Assembly (NCBI GenBank): GCA_011317545.1
Contig: WUJK01000007.1
Location: 1,674,001 to 1,738,000 of the forward strand
Source: Coniella vitis
Lineage: Eukaryota > Ascomycota > Sordariomycetes > Diaporthales > Schizoparmaceae
Length of the DNA: 64,000 bases
Direction: 5' to 3'
Below are positions 11,603 through 22,492 of this stretch, one piece after another (position 1 is the first letter of the stretch; each line of letters opens with the position of its first letter). The position numbers and the translations under genes are program-made. The notes below the pieces were generated by a model. The model made no database searches. It saw only the letters and a program-made list of their open reading frames with translations, and had not been told where the DNA came from.

Positions 11603-13803
11603 CCCATGATAGGCTGGATTTGCAGAAACCACGGAAAACAGTCATCAATCTTGATTACATAATAATGCACCAACACCAAGCATATTCAAACTGCAGCCTC
11701 GGCAGAGATATACTTACTATGTACTATGTATACCCACTCCAACTCAGTTCTAGAGTTTAATTATTGGAGGCTCTCCACATAGATAAGTCCGCCCCCAGCT
11801 GCATAGTACGGAAAAAGGACTTTACTAATTACACAGTACAGTGGACGCCCCTGCACTTCATGAGACCTATCCAGCCAGAATTTATTCCAGAGCGAAGATA
11901 TGCCCAAGTATTAGGCTTACGTTATCGTAGCAAGCCAATCAGGCCAGCCAGCCAGCCAACAGCGAGCCAAAAAGAGAACAGACATCCAAAAAGTCTATAT
12001 ACTTGGCCAGAATCTCTATTTGGCATGTGCTAGGGAATACATCGAGAAATCTTTATTGCATATAATATATGAACATTTGTTTGTGGATGAGTCTGGAAAA
12101 GACTCGTGAAACGACTCGTCCATCGACAATGGAATTCCATAGTACTTGAGTATGACCGCGGGAAGGATGAAAGTACAGGGGCACCCACTACAAGTATATA
12201 CATCGTATATACTAAACTGTAGCAGAACCAATCTAACTTGATAAGAGTCAATTTAGCCATTCCTTCAAGGCCCCTGTGTCTTGACTGATACGTCCCCCAT
12301 CCTCGGCTTTTTTTCTTCAGATGATTACAGAGCAGTTGGGTCGCGAGTGCGAAGACGGCAGCGGAAGAAAGGGGCACGGGTTGCTGTTGATGGTTTAAAT
12401 ATATATGAAAGACTTTATCCAATAGAACATGACAGATGATGCGCCATGGGTATTGACAGACTTACTACATGGAGGAGTGGTTCGACACAATCCTGAGTCC
12501 AGGACGGCGGGTCAAAGACTTTGTGGGATTTTGTTGGCGTGGAGCAAAAAACAGATAAAGAGCTCTTCTCACCATGACCGCATTTACATGGCTTGTTTCC
12601 ATTCAAAGCCTGTCTGGTCGGGGCCATGTTTGTGGGCTGCGGTTGTTGAGATTTTGCTCTACCTGAAAGATCCCCACTACTTGTGATATATGTGTGTACA
12701 TATGTATGTGTGTATGTACTACCGGGTTATGCTGTCACTAAGGTTATAAATCGAGTGTTTTGGCGAGCCCTCATCTCTCTGGGCATTAGCGAATACAGAA
12801 TCACCGCTCTTTGTAGGGGACTGTGCCGATGGTACACGACACACACGCACCCTCCTTTCGGCTCAGTCTGATTACCTTGATTGTTGTCGACCCTCCCAAA
12901 GTGTGAAGAAATGGTTCTTCCGCTGCCAAACAGACGCAAGGTATATATATCAACAAGCCTTGCTCATTTCACGGCGATTTCTGTATATATACCAATGATT
13001 GGATTGCAAGCACTATCTGCTGCGATTTATGTACTATTACTGGAGCTATTGTCCACAGACTTCTGGCGGGATTGCCCAAAGGCTAAGGGTCAGGACCAGA
13101 ATACGTCTTTCAAACAATACAAGAGACACACCGGGCTGATATAGTATTTTTGAGTGAGATTTGATTGGTTGGGAACAGAAGCGTTGCTCAGTAGTGACCT
13201 TCTTCATACCGGGGCTCTTCACGGTCGAATCCCACATGATCGACTTTTAGGCCTTAGAAGCATCAACTAGATGAGATGGGTTAGGTGTTGTCTTGTCAGC
13301 GAGAGGCACCGGCAAAAAAGCATCTTTTCCTTAATCGCAACACATTTCTAATTTCAAGAATAGTTGCCCGCTAGCACGTTTACATGCACCAAGTCGTCAA
13401 GCAAATCCACCCAGATGCGAGCACCACCTATGAAAGAGTTCTGGGATCTGCTGATATCTACCCTCATATAGCAGAGGGAGAGATGGTGAAGAACACATCA
13501 CGTGTTATCAAAGAATTTCTCATCTCTCAGTCGAATTCCATATATATATATATACATATATATTTTGGCTGACCCGGCTCAGATCGCGGAAGCACAAAAC
13601 CAATCCATCTGGAGATAAGCTGATAGGTTTATAGTTGCACGGGGCTCTTGGTGTCAGCTAGGACATAATACTAGGGGAACAAGGAGGAACCAAAAAGAAT
13701 TGCAGCTGACGATTGGGCCGGAACAATCTCACGCCGTGATAAGGATGGGGAGATAATCCGGCTTGTAAGACGATTTCCCTATTTCAGTGCTTTTGCGTCA
13801 AGG

Positions 13804-13811
13804 TATAAATA
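13804..13811 (+). promoter_or_regulatory. TATA box of the O-methyltransferase gene
   Basis: TATAAATA about 140 bp before the start codon, a usual distance in filamentous fungi allowing for a leader of roughly 100 nt. Confidence 0.5.
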
Positions 13812-13949
13812 CGAGCTTTAGTTCTGTTTTGGTGATCCTTGAACTACTTTCTCAAATTGACTATCCTGTGAAGTGTCCGCCTTTCTGATTGTTCGCACTC
13901 AGCACATAGTACCAGCATACCTTAACTTCTCTGCCTTAACACATACACT

Positions 13950-14943
13950 ATGTCTGCATCCATCTTCGAGAAATACCCCTCGCTTAAGAAGTTTGACAAT
14001 GACAACTACCCCGAGGTAAGTGCTCATAGTGTCCTTCTCTTCTTTTCTCTTCTCGTCGTCGTCATTGTTATATCCCCCAATTTCTTTTCGTCTTGCTGTC
14101 AACAAACATGGCTTTCCTAACTCGTTTACAACCTTTGGTTTCCATCCAGGAAGGAGACGGCCGTGAAGCCCGCGTCCTCGCCTACATCAAAGCGCACCCT
14201 ACCATGACCGAAGCCCGCGGCAACCCAGCCAAGATCCTCGCGCTCATGGACGAGTTTGCCGCCCAGCAAGACTTTCTCATCAGTGTCGGCGCGGACAAGG
14301 AGCGCATCCTGACGGGCATCATTGCCGCTGAGGCGCCCCACGTGCTCGTCGAGCTGGGCGGGTACATTGGCTACTCTGCGATTCTCTTTGCGGCTGCCAT
14401 GAAGCGCGCTGCCCCTGCTGGCTCCGCGGCCGTGGTGTATAGCCTTGAGTCCAACAAGGAGTATGCCGATGTGGCAACGCAGATGATTGAACTTGCGGGG
14501 TTGGCAGACATGGTGCGGATTGTTGTGGGCGCGGGAGACGAGAGTCTGCGTCGGCTCAAGGACGAAGGCAAGTTGACAGCAAAGGGAGAAGGGAGTATCG
14601 ATGTTCTCTTTCTCGATCATGTGGAGGCGCTATACAAGAAGGATTTGGAGGCTGCTGAGGAACTGGGCTTGCTGAAGGGTGGCGCGCTGGTGCTTGCGGA
14701 TAATGTGGTTCGACCGGGAGCGCCAGACTATGTCGAATATGTTCGTGCGCATCCGCGGTTTGAGAGCCACGGGGTGAAGAGTTTGATTGTCCCAGGAGAT
14801 GCTGAGGTATGTTCATTCTTCCTGTTCCTTTTCCTTTTGATTGATTTTCTCTTTCTTTTTCTTGTCAATTTGCTTACTGATTTTCTTCCTGTTTTCCTTT
14901 GTCGGAACAGGATGAGATTGAGGTTACGCGGGTCAAGAAATGA
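13950..14943 (+). CDS. SAM-dependent O-methyltransferase, catechol-OMT type, 251 aa
   Basis: Three exons: 13950-14015, 14150-14806 and 14911-14943, introns of 134 and 104 nt with GTAAGT/GTATGT donors and CAG acceptors, frames closing exactly. Family: class I Mg2+-dependent O-methyltransferases like COMT, which move a methyl group from S-adenosylmethionine to a catechol hydroxyl. Visible motifs are ELGGYIGYSA (SAM-binding loop, about residue 90), YSLESNKEYA (acidic residue binding the SAM ribose), DVLFLDHVEALY (metal-binding Asp after the central strand) and LADNVVRPGAPDY (second metal-ligand Asp-Asn pair). The N-terminal exon and the 11-codon last exon complete the usual 220-250 residue length. 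No biosynthetic neighbours, so it is more likely a general catechol or xenobiotic methylase than a pathway enzyme. Confidence 0.92.
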
Positions 14944-15906
14944 AGACGGACGAGGGCTACATTGAATTTCTACAATGACAAGCGTGGAACTATCCTCGTG
15001 TATCTGATGGATCCATTGTTTCTCTATTGCGAGATCGTAAGAAGAATCACACGGGATGTCAACCGAACGCTGTTGCGAATGCGGTTGTTCCCTTCAACAT
15101 CCTGACCATCATTTTGCACAGCCGACCTGCCCTCTCTCCTCGACTCACAATCTCGGGGCCTTGGCCGTCCCGCAGTAACCCCAGCCTTGTCTCCACTTCC
15201 CCTTTCAGGCCTGCTGCTCTTCAGTGATTGGATGCAGCACGAACATGCTAACAGCCCTGGAGTCTGTTTTTTTTTTCCTGCTTTGGGGGGGTTGGCCATG
15301 ATTTTTTTCTTCTTCCTCGGGCTGTGGGAGACTGCAGTACATTGAATGGAATTGAGATCCAGGCAAATACACAGTCCAAGAAGGATGATACATAGGCTTT
15401 GTTTTGATTCTCACGCTGAGTGTTGTATTCTGTTTTTAATTTGAAAATGCAATCAACGGTGAATGAGATGCTGGTATAGCAGCTCTGTCAGTGTCGACAG
15501 TACTAGTGGTTATCTTTATGCATAGCAGACATGGCGAGTAAATTACCATGAAGTACATTTCTATGTGCTCAGTAGGATTTCTGTATGAGCTTATTTGCTG
15601 GGGCCACGACGTACCTTGAAGATTATCAACTTAATGGCGATCTCTCAGGTGCTATACAGCCTCGTGCGGCACGCAGCGATCAGCTGGACTTGGTTTCTTT
15701 TATTTAGAAATCTGTACAGCTATAACAGACGGCAACAAGCATCTTTCTGGAGAATTTCACAGTTACTAGCGAGAGAAAACGTGACTGAAGATATAACGCA
15801 TATTTTTTACATTTCATAATAACTTGCATAGTCATATATGACGTGGTGGGTATTCATATTCCTTCAACCTTTGACAACCAATGAAAAACAAAAACAAAAC
15901 ACAAAA
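14944..15906. other. spacer between convergent genes
   Basis: No gene seen. The O-methyltransferase and the LEA-like gene both terminate here, so it holds two 3' UTRs. Confidence 0.6.
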
Positions 15907-16291
15907 TCAAGACTTCCACTGGCCGGCGTCACGCGTCGCCTTGCCAACATCCTGTCCTGTGCTCTCGAGCGAAGTACCAATGTTGGCCACACCGTCGCCA
16001 AGTGGCTTGCCCGCCTGGCCCGTAACGCCGTTGACTGTTTCGCCGAGCCCACGAGATGCGCCGCCGACTGCACCGCCAAGAGTATTGGTCACTCCAGAAA
16101 GAGTATCACCGAGGACTGCCAAGTTAATCTGTTAGCAACAATGCTTGTCTGCTCTCAGGATTGGTGTTGAATGTCAAAGGTTGGTGGAGCAAGTACTCAC
16201 TTCCTGTGCCAGTCTTGGCCACACCCGTCACACCGTCGGTAACTGAGTCGGTGCCCGACTTTTGCTTATCGTCGTTGTTGAATAGAGACAT
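15907..16291 (-). CDS. small Gly-rich LEA-like protein, 99 aa
   Basis: Two exons: 16291-16201 and 16115-15907. The 85-nt intron begins GTGAGT and ends GCAG, splitting an Ile codon. The protein starts MSLFNNDDKQKSG and is then a hydrophilic chain of Gly, Thr, Val and Asp with a loose repeated pattern (GVTxxxGxxxGG, GLGETVNGVTG, PLGDGVANIG), low in aromatic residues and lacking Cys. There is no signal peptide or membrane helix. Such composition resembles late-embryogenesis-abundant or other stress-induced disordered proteins common in fungal spores; the exact family was not identified. A TATA-like site lies about 150 bp upstream, fitting a strong inducible promoter. Existence as a gene is well supported by the splice and frame; function is a guess. 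Confidence 0.7.
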
Positions 16292-17935
16292 TGTTGGTTG
16301 TGATTTTCGGATACGAGTGGGTTTAGAATGAGAAGCAGAAAAACAGAAAGTGCGTAGAGATTTGTTTTAATGGTTGATGCATGAGAAGAACAAGAAATCT
16401 TTCCCCAAATGCGACCTTTCGAAAAGAATTTCTTTGCTCATATAAATACAGGAAACTCTGGGTTGCAGTAGCCAGCAGATGCCCCCCCCCTGCTATGCCT
16501 GTGATGTAATGACGATGCAGGCTTACGTTACGTGTGGCTTGGGACTTGATGAAGGGCAGTGTGTGGCCAAGGGGGTTGACGTCGCCTTTTGCCGATCCCC
16601 TCTCCCATCGCCAGGGTAGTGGCGAGCTCTCTGTACACTCAACACAAAATGCGAAGAGGTGTGCCGAGCGCTCTCATTTGCTGGCTGGCTGGAAAGTTAG
16701 AAAAAAAAGGTTCATGCGTGGCTTGTTCTTGTGTCTAAACGCCCACGTCCGATATATGCGCAACGACTCCCGATGTGTACGACATTTACTTCCCTGGCTT
16801 GCATCACTCGAGGCTTGGCAATCTGTCCTGTCATTGCCATGGAATAAGCTAGCTGGCTAGCAAAAGACGTGTCACCAAGATTTGAAGATTGGCGATTCTC
16901 AATCAGGTATCTCGGTGGCCATCACTGAGCGCTCTATGAGGAGGCTGTGAGCCATACTGAATCTATCCTTGTCTGATCAGAGGTGGACATTATGCTTCTA
17001 CTTGCAAACCTCGGCTTGTCTGCGAATAAGCAGTCAATGCATCGGAACTACCGGCGTGGCGGTTTGTATTGCAACCCTCGATATGATATTTGAGATAGTG
17101 CTAGACACTATTAACATGCACATTATAAATGTCTAAATGTGCTCATCTGCCACGTACGACCATACCTAGTGGAAAACTTGGGATCCCGTCCGCTCTCCCC
17201 TAAATAAGCCACTAAGGGCCGGATTAGTAGTTAAGTGGGTGACCATTAGCGAATACCCGGTGTTGTACGTTTTGCCTCTTTTTTGGACATTTTTCTTCTC
17301 TCCTTTTTCTTTCTTTTTACATCATCTAGGAATGTTCTACGTAGACAAAGTATCTTGCTGCATCCTGTTTCTCAAAATTTCAAAATGCATTCGAACCAAA
17401 TTTCGGTTGCGTGAACTGTAGTCGGCCAGAAACTTCGATGTATCAACTTGAATCTTGGAGAGTAATATCTTCCCATGGTCAAATGAATTCCTCTCTATTC
17501 AATCAGTCCTTTCATTCAAAGTTGATGAAATCTTGTATTCCTCTCATATGGCGCCGCCATTTGTGGTGTTCATCTGAACGTGTGTGCACAGCGGTCAAGA
17601 CCAGCCCGGCCATGTTGTAGCTAATTTTGGCCTAGATACCATAGTATTGGTAGAAGACCTGATGATGCCATTGCTCGCTTGCGCAATTGGAAACGGCGGG
17701 AGAAGCGGTTTGTTTTGTATCAGTCCAGGCAATGTTCAGACAACTTGAGGCACAAAGTGATGACAAGTTCTGACAAGCAATACTGTCCAAAGTGCGTTCT
17801 CTTTTTTTGGGGGGGGGGGGGATGTGTGTGTACTTGTAGATCTTTTTGTGCTCGAGGTCGCCATTTGGTTGCTTGGCGGTTTTACTGTCTCGAGTGAAGA
17901 AGAAGCGCCTTCGTAAACTCTATGCATAAAATTAT
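16292..17935. other. spacer, no gene seen
   Basis: The first 200 bases are the promoter of the LEA-like gene, with a C9 run near 16481. The rest is AT-leaning sequence with a G11 run near 17811-17821. No conserved frame or RNA was recognised. Confidence 0.55.
16441..16448 (-). promoter_or_regulatory. TATA-like site of the LEA-like gene
   Basis: Reads TATTTATA on the coding strand, about 150 bp before the start codon. Confidence 0.4.
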
Positions 17936-18986
17936 CTAAAGCCCGGCTGCCGGGGCCCAGCTATCCGTTGAGCAAAATGCATCTAGGTACGCGAGGGAGG
18001 CAATCTCGTTCGAGTCTATCACACTTTGCACACCTTTGCCCTCTACGGCAAGACCGTACCGACAGAACAAACCTGCCATCCCTGCGATCCGGATGAGTTC
18101 CAAATCTGCTTCCAAGATGTTTCCCAGAAGAGATTCTCGAGCTCGCGACGGTTGTCATAATAGTGCCATCCCTCAGAGCCCATATAACCCAGAATATTTT
18201 CAAAAGCCCACAAGGAAAAGCCAAACCGAAGAATCCTCGCCTCGGCCCAGTCGACAATACCTGTAATATTGCCAGTTTCGGAGTGTATAAGGATGTTCAT
18301 CTCGCAGAGGTCTCCGTGGTTGAGGACGAAGGGAAGTTGGCCTGAGAAGAGAGATGAGAGACTTTGGCGAAGTCTGTTCAAATTCAACGCAAATCGAGAC
18401 GGCAACGACCGAGCAAGGAGGTCGAACTTGGACTCAAACTCATACAACATCGCAGCCTTATCAGATGCATGCATATATTGCTTAGCGTTCCATGACTGCG
18501 AGAAGAACCTGTTATTACTCTTAGCGTTGTGAAACGAACAGTGGGTATTTTAGGACCCACCTTGCGAGGTCGTACACGGTGCGGCGTTGTCTAGATATAG
18601 CATCTGGAGGCTGTATAGCAGAAATATCGCGCGCCATGATGTAAGTGGTTCCCGGAAGTTTGTCCATCTCATAGATATGGAGGGGTTGCGATTGCCCAAT
18701 AGCTCCGTGATACTGGCAGCCCGGCACATACTGCGGATGAACGATCTTGGCAAGGCTCATGCTCCTATCGAAGCTGCAATCGTAAAATCGGAATTGGAAA
18801 AATCTTAGGCTTATTTATTATCTGTCCCGGCGATCACGGTATAGCTGAATGTTCCCTGTAACTGCACAGGAGTCACTTGTCCGCCCGCAAGGAGAGCGCG
18901 AATTGATCACATTGGCGCCGTGTCGCAGTCGTGTTGGAGCTGAAGAACGAGTTGATTGCATTCTCGAGGCTATAGGAAGCAGCCAT
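17936..18986 (-). pseudogene. APH-family phosphotransferase pseudogene with three frame breaks
   Basis: Reading from ATG at 18986 to TAG at 17936, the translation follows a fungal aminoglycoside/choline-kinase-like phosphotransferase, but the frame changes three times: near 18890-18900 (before TPVQLQGTFSYTVIAG), near 18805-18830 (where the sequence also runs into TAA; the frame resumes at FQFRFYDCSFDRS) and near 18103-18118 (after ENLFWETSW, resuming at ADLELIRIAGMAGLF). One genuine intron is retained at 18560-18509 (52 nt, GTGGGT...CAG) and joins VYDLAR to FFSQSWN. The catalytic loop NHGDLCEMN and the Mg2+ motif IVDWAE are intact. In this family these bind ATP-Mg2+ to phosphorylate a small substrate. 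Three indels within about 800 bp, while neighbouring genes are clean, argue for a dead gene rather than sequencing error. Confidence 0.75.
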
Positions 18987-19509
18987 CAATGAAAGGAGTA
19001 TAGAGTGCTGAGAGGCAAAGGCGACTAGATATATATATATATATATATTGTTTGGAAATCTAAGCTGCTAGGTGTTTGTATTGGCGGGAAAAAGCTAGTG
19101 TTCCAGGGCTTGTTGCAACTTACTCTTGGAGGGTGCTCTCTTTTAGTGACTTTGGCCTAGTTGTATATTGCGATGGTTGACGGCAGAGCGTATAGCAGAG
19201 CGAAATCCTGCCGTGCGATGGATCACGCTCTGCAGGATTCAGCTTCTTGCCGGATACAGTATAGTACAGTCCAGTACAGGCCCTGCATCCCTGCAGCCTG
19301 TTTTTAGGCAAGGGAATCAACGCCAGACCTGGGCTGTGACACAATCAACCTGCTTCTTCTTCGCTTTCCTCACCTGCGCATCTCTGCTCCCTGGCACGTG
19401 CTCATGCCGACAAGATCTTCCATTTGGCGCGACCACATGTCAGATCCAATACCACTATAGCTCCCTCGTTTGCTGCACACCTGCACTGCAAGCTGCCAGC
19501 AGCAGCACC
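18987..19509. other. intergenic region between divergent genes
   Basis: Upstream region of both the dead phosphotransferase gene and the nucleotide-sugar transporter. It contains a TA microsatellite and no gene. Confidence 0.55.
19029..19049. repeat. (AT)10 dinucleotide repeat
   Basis: Perfect AT dinucleotide run just upstream of the phosphotransferase pseudogene start. Confidence 0.85.
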
Positions 19510-21335
19510 ATGGCTCTGCTCGATGCGCCCTCGCCAAAGGGCGCCATGGCAGGAGGTCCAACGGTCTTTGGCCTGCCCATGAAGCAAGCATCTCTCATCA
19601 CTGTATGCTGCAGCACCAGTCCAGAGCATTTGCCCATCTAGCAGGCCTAGCAGGGTCGTATACTAACTGATGTTTACCAACAGTTGACCTTTCAGAACTC
19701 GGCCTTGATCCTCGTATGTCGTCGAACCCCGTCCGCGAAATGCGAATTGCGCTCGCGATCTTGCGCGAATGCGACCCGACCCGACCCAACCCACCCCAAC
19801 CCGCCACATACTAACAACGATATGTTTTGGTAGATCATGCACTACAGCCGGATTATGCCACCGACTAGTAATCACAGATATTTTACCAGCACAGCCGTCT
19901 TGCTCAACGAAGTCATCAAGCTCGCCTTGTCGACTACCTTTGCCATAAACGAGGTCTCCAGAAACCTTGCGCCCCAGACTCCTGCCACCGTCCTGTTTGA
20001 GCAGATCTACCGCTCCGTCTTCAGCGGAGATGGCTGGAAGCTGGCAATACCTGCGACTTTGTACACTCTCGAGAATACGCTGCAATATGTTGCTCTCGGC
20101 AACTTGGACCCAGTGCACTTCCAGGTGCTCTACCAGCTCAAAGTGGGTTGACGCATAACACAATACCCAAGCGAGCGCATTGCGATTCCGCTTCGCGTAC
20201 TGTGGCTGACTGGTTTCATCGCAGATCCTCACTACCGCCATTTTCAGCGTCTTGCTTCTCGGCCGAAGCCTGAGTGCCAAGCGCTGGACTTCTGTCCTCC
20301 TCCTGACCATTGGCGTGGGCATTGTGTGCTTGCCTTCTGGCTCTGGCTCCAACCCCTCCCTCGTCATTCACGATACTAGCGACCACTGGTTCCCTCGCTC
20401 CATGCACGAGCTTGGGCATGCTGCAGACGGCGCCGTCAATGTCGCACACGAGCTGACCAAGAGAGCTGTTGACGGCCTCAACGAAGCCGCCTCAATCCTA
20501 GCCAAGCGTTCCGCGACGTACGAAGGCATCGATGCCGACATGGACCCCAACCCCAAAATGAACTACTCGCTCGGTCTGGCCGCAGTCTTGATCGCAGCAG
20601 GCGTATCCGGGTTGACCGGGGTATATTTTGAGAAGGTTCTCAAGGAATCTGTGACTCCGGTCAGCGTGTGGACCCGCAACATCCAGCTGTCTTTCTATAG
20701 CCTGTTTCCAGCCTTCATCTTTGGAGTCATCCTCAAGGACGGTGAAGACATTGCTCAGTATGGCTTCTTTGAAGGGTACAACAGTGTGGTCTGGACGTCG
20801 ATTGTCTTTCAGGCAATTGGTGGCGTGCTTACCAGTCTGTGCATCACCTACGCTGACAACATCGCCAAGAACTTTGCGACAAGCATCAGCATCATCATCA
20901 GCATTCTCTTCAGCGTCTGGTTCTTTGGCTTTGAGATCTCGTCCACGGTAAGCTTTTGGCGCCTTTTGCCTCCCTCGCCATGCCGTTCGAGCTCAAGCCT
21001 GCACTTGCATGTATCCTGTTTTGCTGAGCTCCGACTGATTTACTGACTGCCTTGTGATATAATAGTTCATTGTCGGCACAATGTTGGTCCTCTTCTCCAC
21101 GTGGCTATATAGCGGGCCCGACCGTAAACGGGGCCGACCACCGCCCATTAGTATCGTCAGCTTCGAAAAGACGGTCATTGCATCGACACCGCGAAATCAG
21201 ACCCCGGATGGAGCAAGACTTCTGAATCCTCTGGATTCTGCAAATTCACTGGGTCTATCGACTTCGAGACCTGCGACCCCATCGTTCCACCACGCACGCG
21301 CGCCTTCCAGTAGGGGCAAATCACGCGACGACTAA
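19510..21335 (+). CDS. Golgi nucleotide-sugar transporter, SLC35A type, 474 aa
   Basis: Five exons: 19510-19602, 19684-19713 (only ten codons), 19834-20142, 20225-20947 and 21066-21335; four GT-AG introns of 81, 120, 82 and 118 nt, all phase 0. Family: the CMP-sialic acid/UDP-galactose/UDP-GlcNAc transporter group, which exchanges a nucleotide sugar for the nucleoside monophosphate across the Golgi membrane. Signature stretches: LTFQNSALILIMHYSR (helix 1), TAVLLNEVIKL (helix 2), YTLENTLQYVALGNLDP and FQVLYQLKILTTA (helices 3-4), then AGVSGLTGVYFEKVLK and YADNIAKNFATSISIIIS near the C-terminus. About ten membrane helices. A roughly 90-residue hydrophilic loop in the middle (about residues 187-270) is longer than in animal members but common in fungi. 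The C-terminal 60 residues are cytosolic and variable. The exact sugar is uncertain. Confidence 0.92.
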
Positions 21336-22492
21336 GTCTCGCCGTCGTCTGCTTGACACCGCTTCTCTGTACGATGGGGATGTCTATCACATGTGATATT
21401 TTGTACCAATTTTCTTTCTTTTTTTACTTGGTCCGTCCGGGTGCTCAGGCGCATTACATTGTTCATAGGCCTACACGGTCACATAGTTGCCATTTACCAC
21501 GACACCACCGTCATGTATGTTCTACGAGGGTATAACGGACTGTATTACGATGACGGAGGTGACACCACCATATGTTGGCGTCATATAACATACGGGCTGC
21601 TTATGAAAGCACAGCAGGCCGAGACGATCATCCTCAACTACGCTGGTGACCTCGTCAATAACAGGCTAGAAGGGGCAAAAAGTTGGCTCAGGGCCATCGA
21701 GATAGTTTGTACAATATTACCAAATGCCCTATTCATGTCTGACGCATCGCCGTGCAGGCTTTTGCAAAATCTCTTGAGAGTGTGCGCATCATACAAAAGC
21801 TAAGTAATATTTGCGCTTCGGATCCTGGCATCTTCTACTCTCAAAGGGATCGCTACACGTCTTAATTGAACAGCCATTCTTTGAAGTTCTTTACGAGATT
21901 CCGAGATGCCTTGTGTTTTCATTTTGTGGCTCAGCTTGCTGGCTATTCGCTGTCCTGCCCTCGTCGAATCATTTCTGTGGTTGTGCGACGTACGGCAGGT
22001 ACCTGGCTCCAAGCGCGGAAAGAAGGAACAGGCATGTTGTCGTGCCTTCCCGAACGTGTGAAGTCGAAACACCTGCCCGTTGCCTAAAGAAAAAAAAATT
22101 CTGCCTGGCGAACAGCTGCGTGAAGATGAACCGGACCCTGTGCTGCTTTCTGTTGTGTGGCAGAAGCTGTTCGCCAAGTGTGCCTTCGTCCCTTCAATCT
22201 ATTAGACCATTGTCTACGCTTCTGCGGGTTGTGAATGGGCTTGCCGCTACCGTCTTGAACACTGTCAACCTCCTCGGCCATCTGCTCCCTATTGTTGGGG
22301 GGTTCGGGCTTACTTCTTCCCGTTTGCGAAACAATCAAGTCTTCAGCATCTTCGCTGTGGTCCTCGCAGATCGAAACGAGTGTGTATTTCCAATGGCCCT
22401 ACTACTCTTTAGCTCTCACTAACAATGCATTGACATTGCCAGTATCAGTGAGCTTCAACTCTTCGTCGTCCCATTGTGTGACCTCTGGTTGA
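21336..22492. other. spacer upstream of the helicase gene
   Basis: No gene seen. It holds the 3' UTR of the sugar-nucleotide transporter and the promoter or leader of the helicase gene. An in-frame TGA sits directly before the helicase ATG. Confidence 0.6.

Larger units (their letters stand above)
9186..13949. other. 4.8 kb spacer without supported genes
   Basis: Frames here are short and of unnatural composition on both strands. Contents: the upstream region of the sugar transporter (to about 10 kb), a 17-base direct repeat at 10239-10275, an AT-rich part from about 10.6 kb, an A-rich block with a 24-base A run at 11579-11602, and the promoter of the O-methyltransferase. No RNA gene was recognised. 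Confidence 0.6.

Noticed and set aside
13180..13250. Possible tRNA T arm (GGTCGAATCCC)
   Set aside because: It lacks the TTC of the T loop and no cloverleaf forms.
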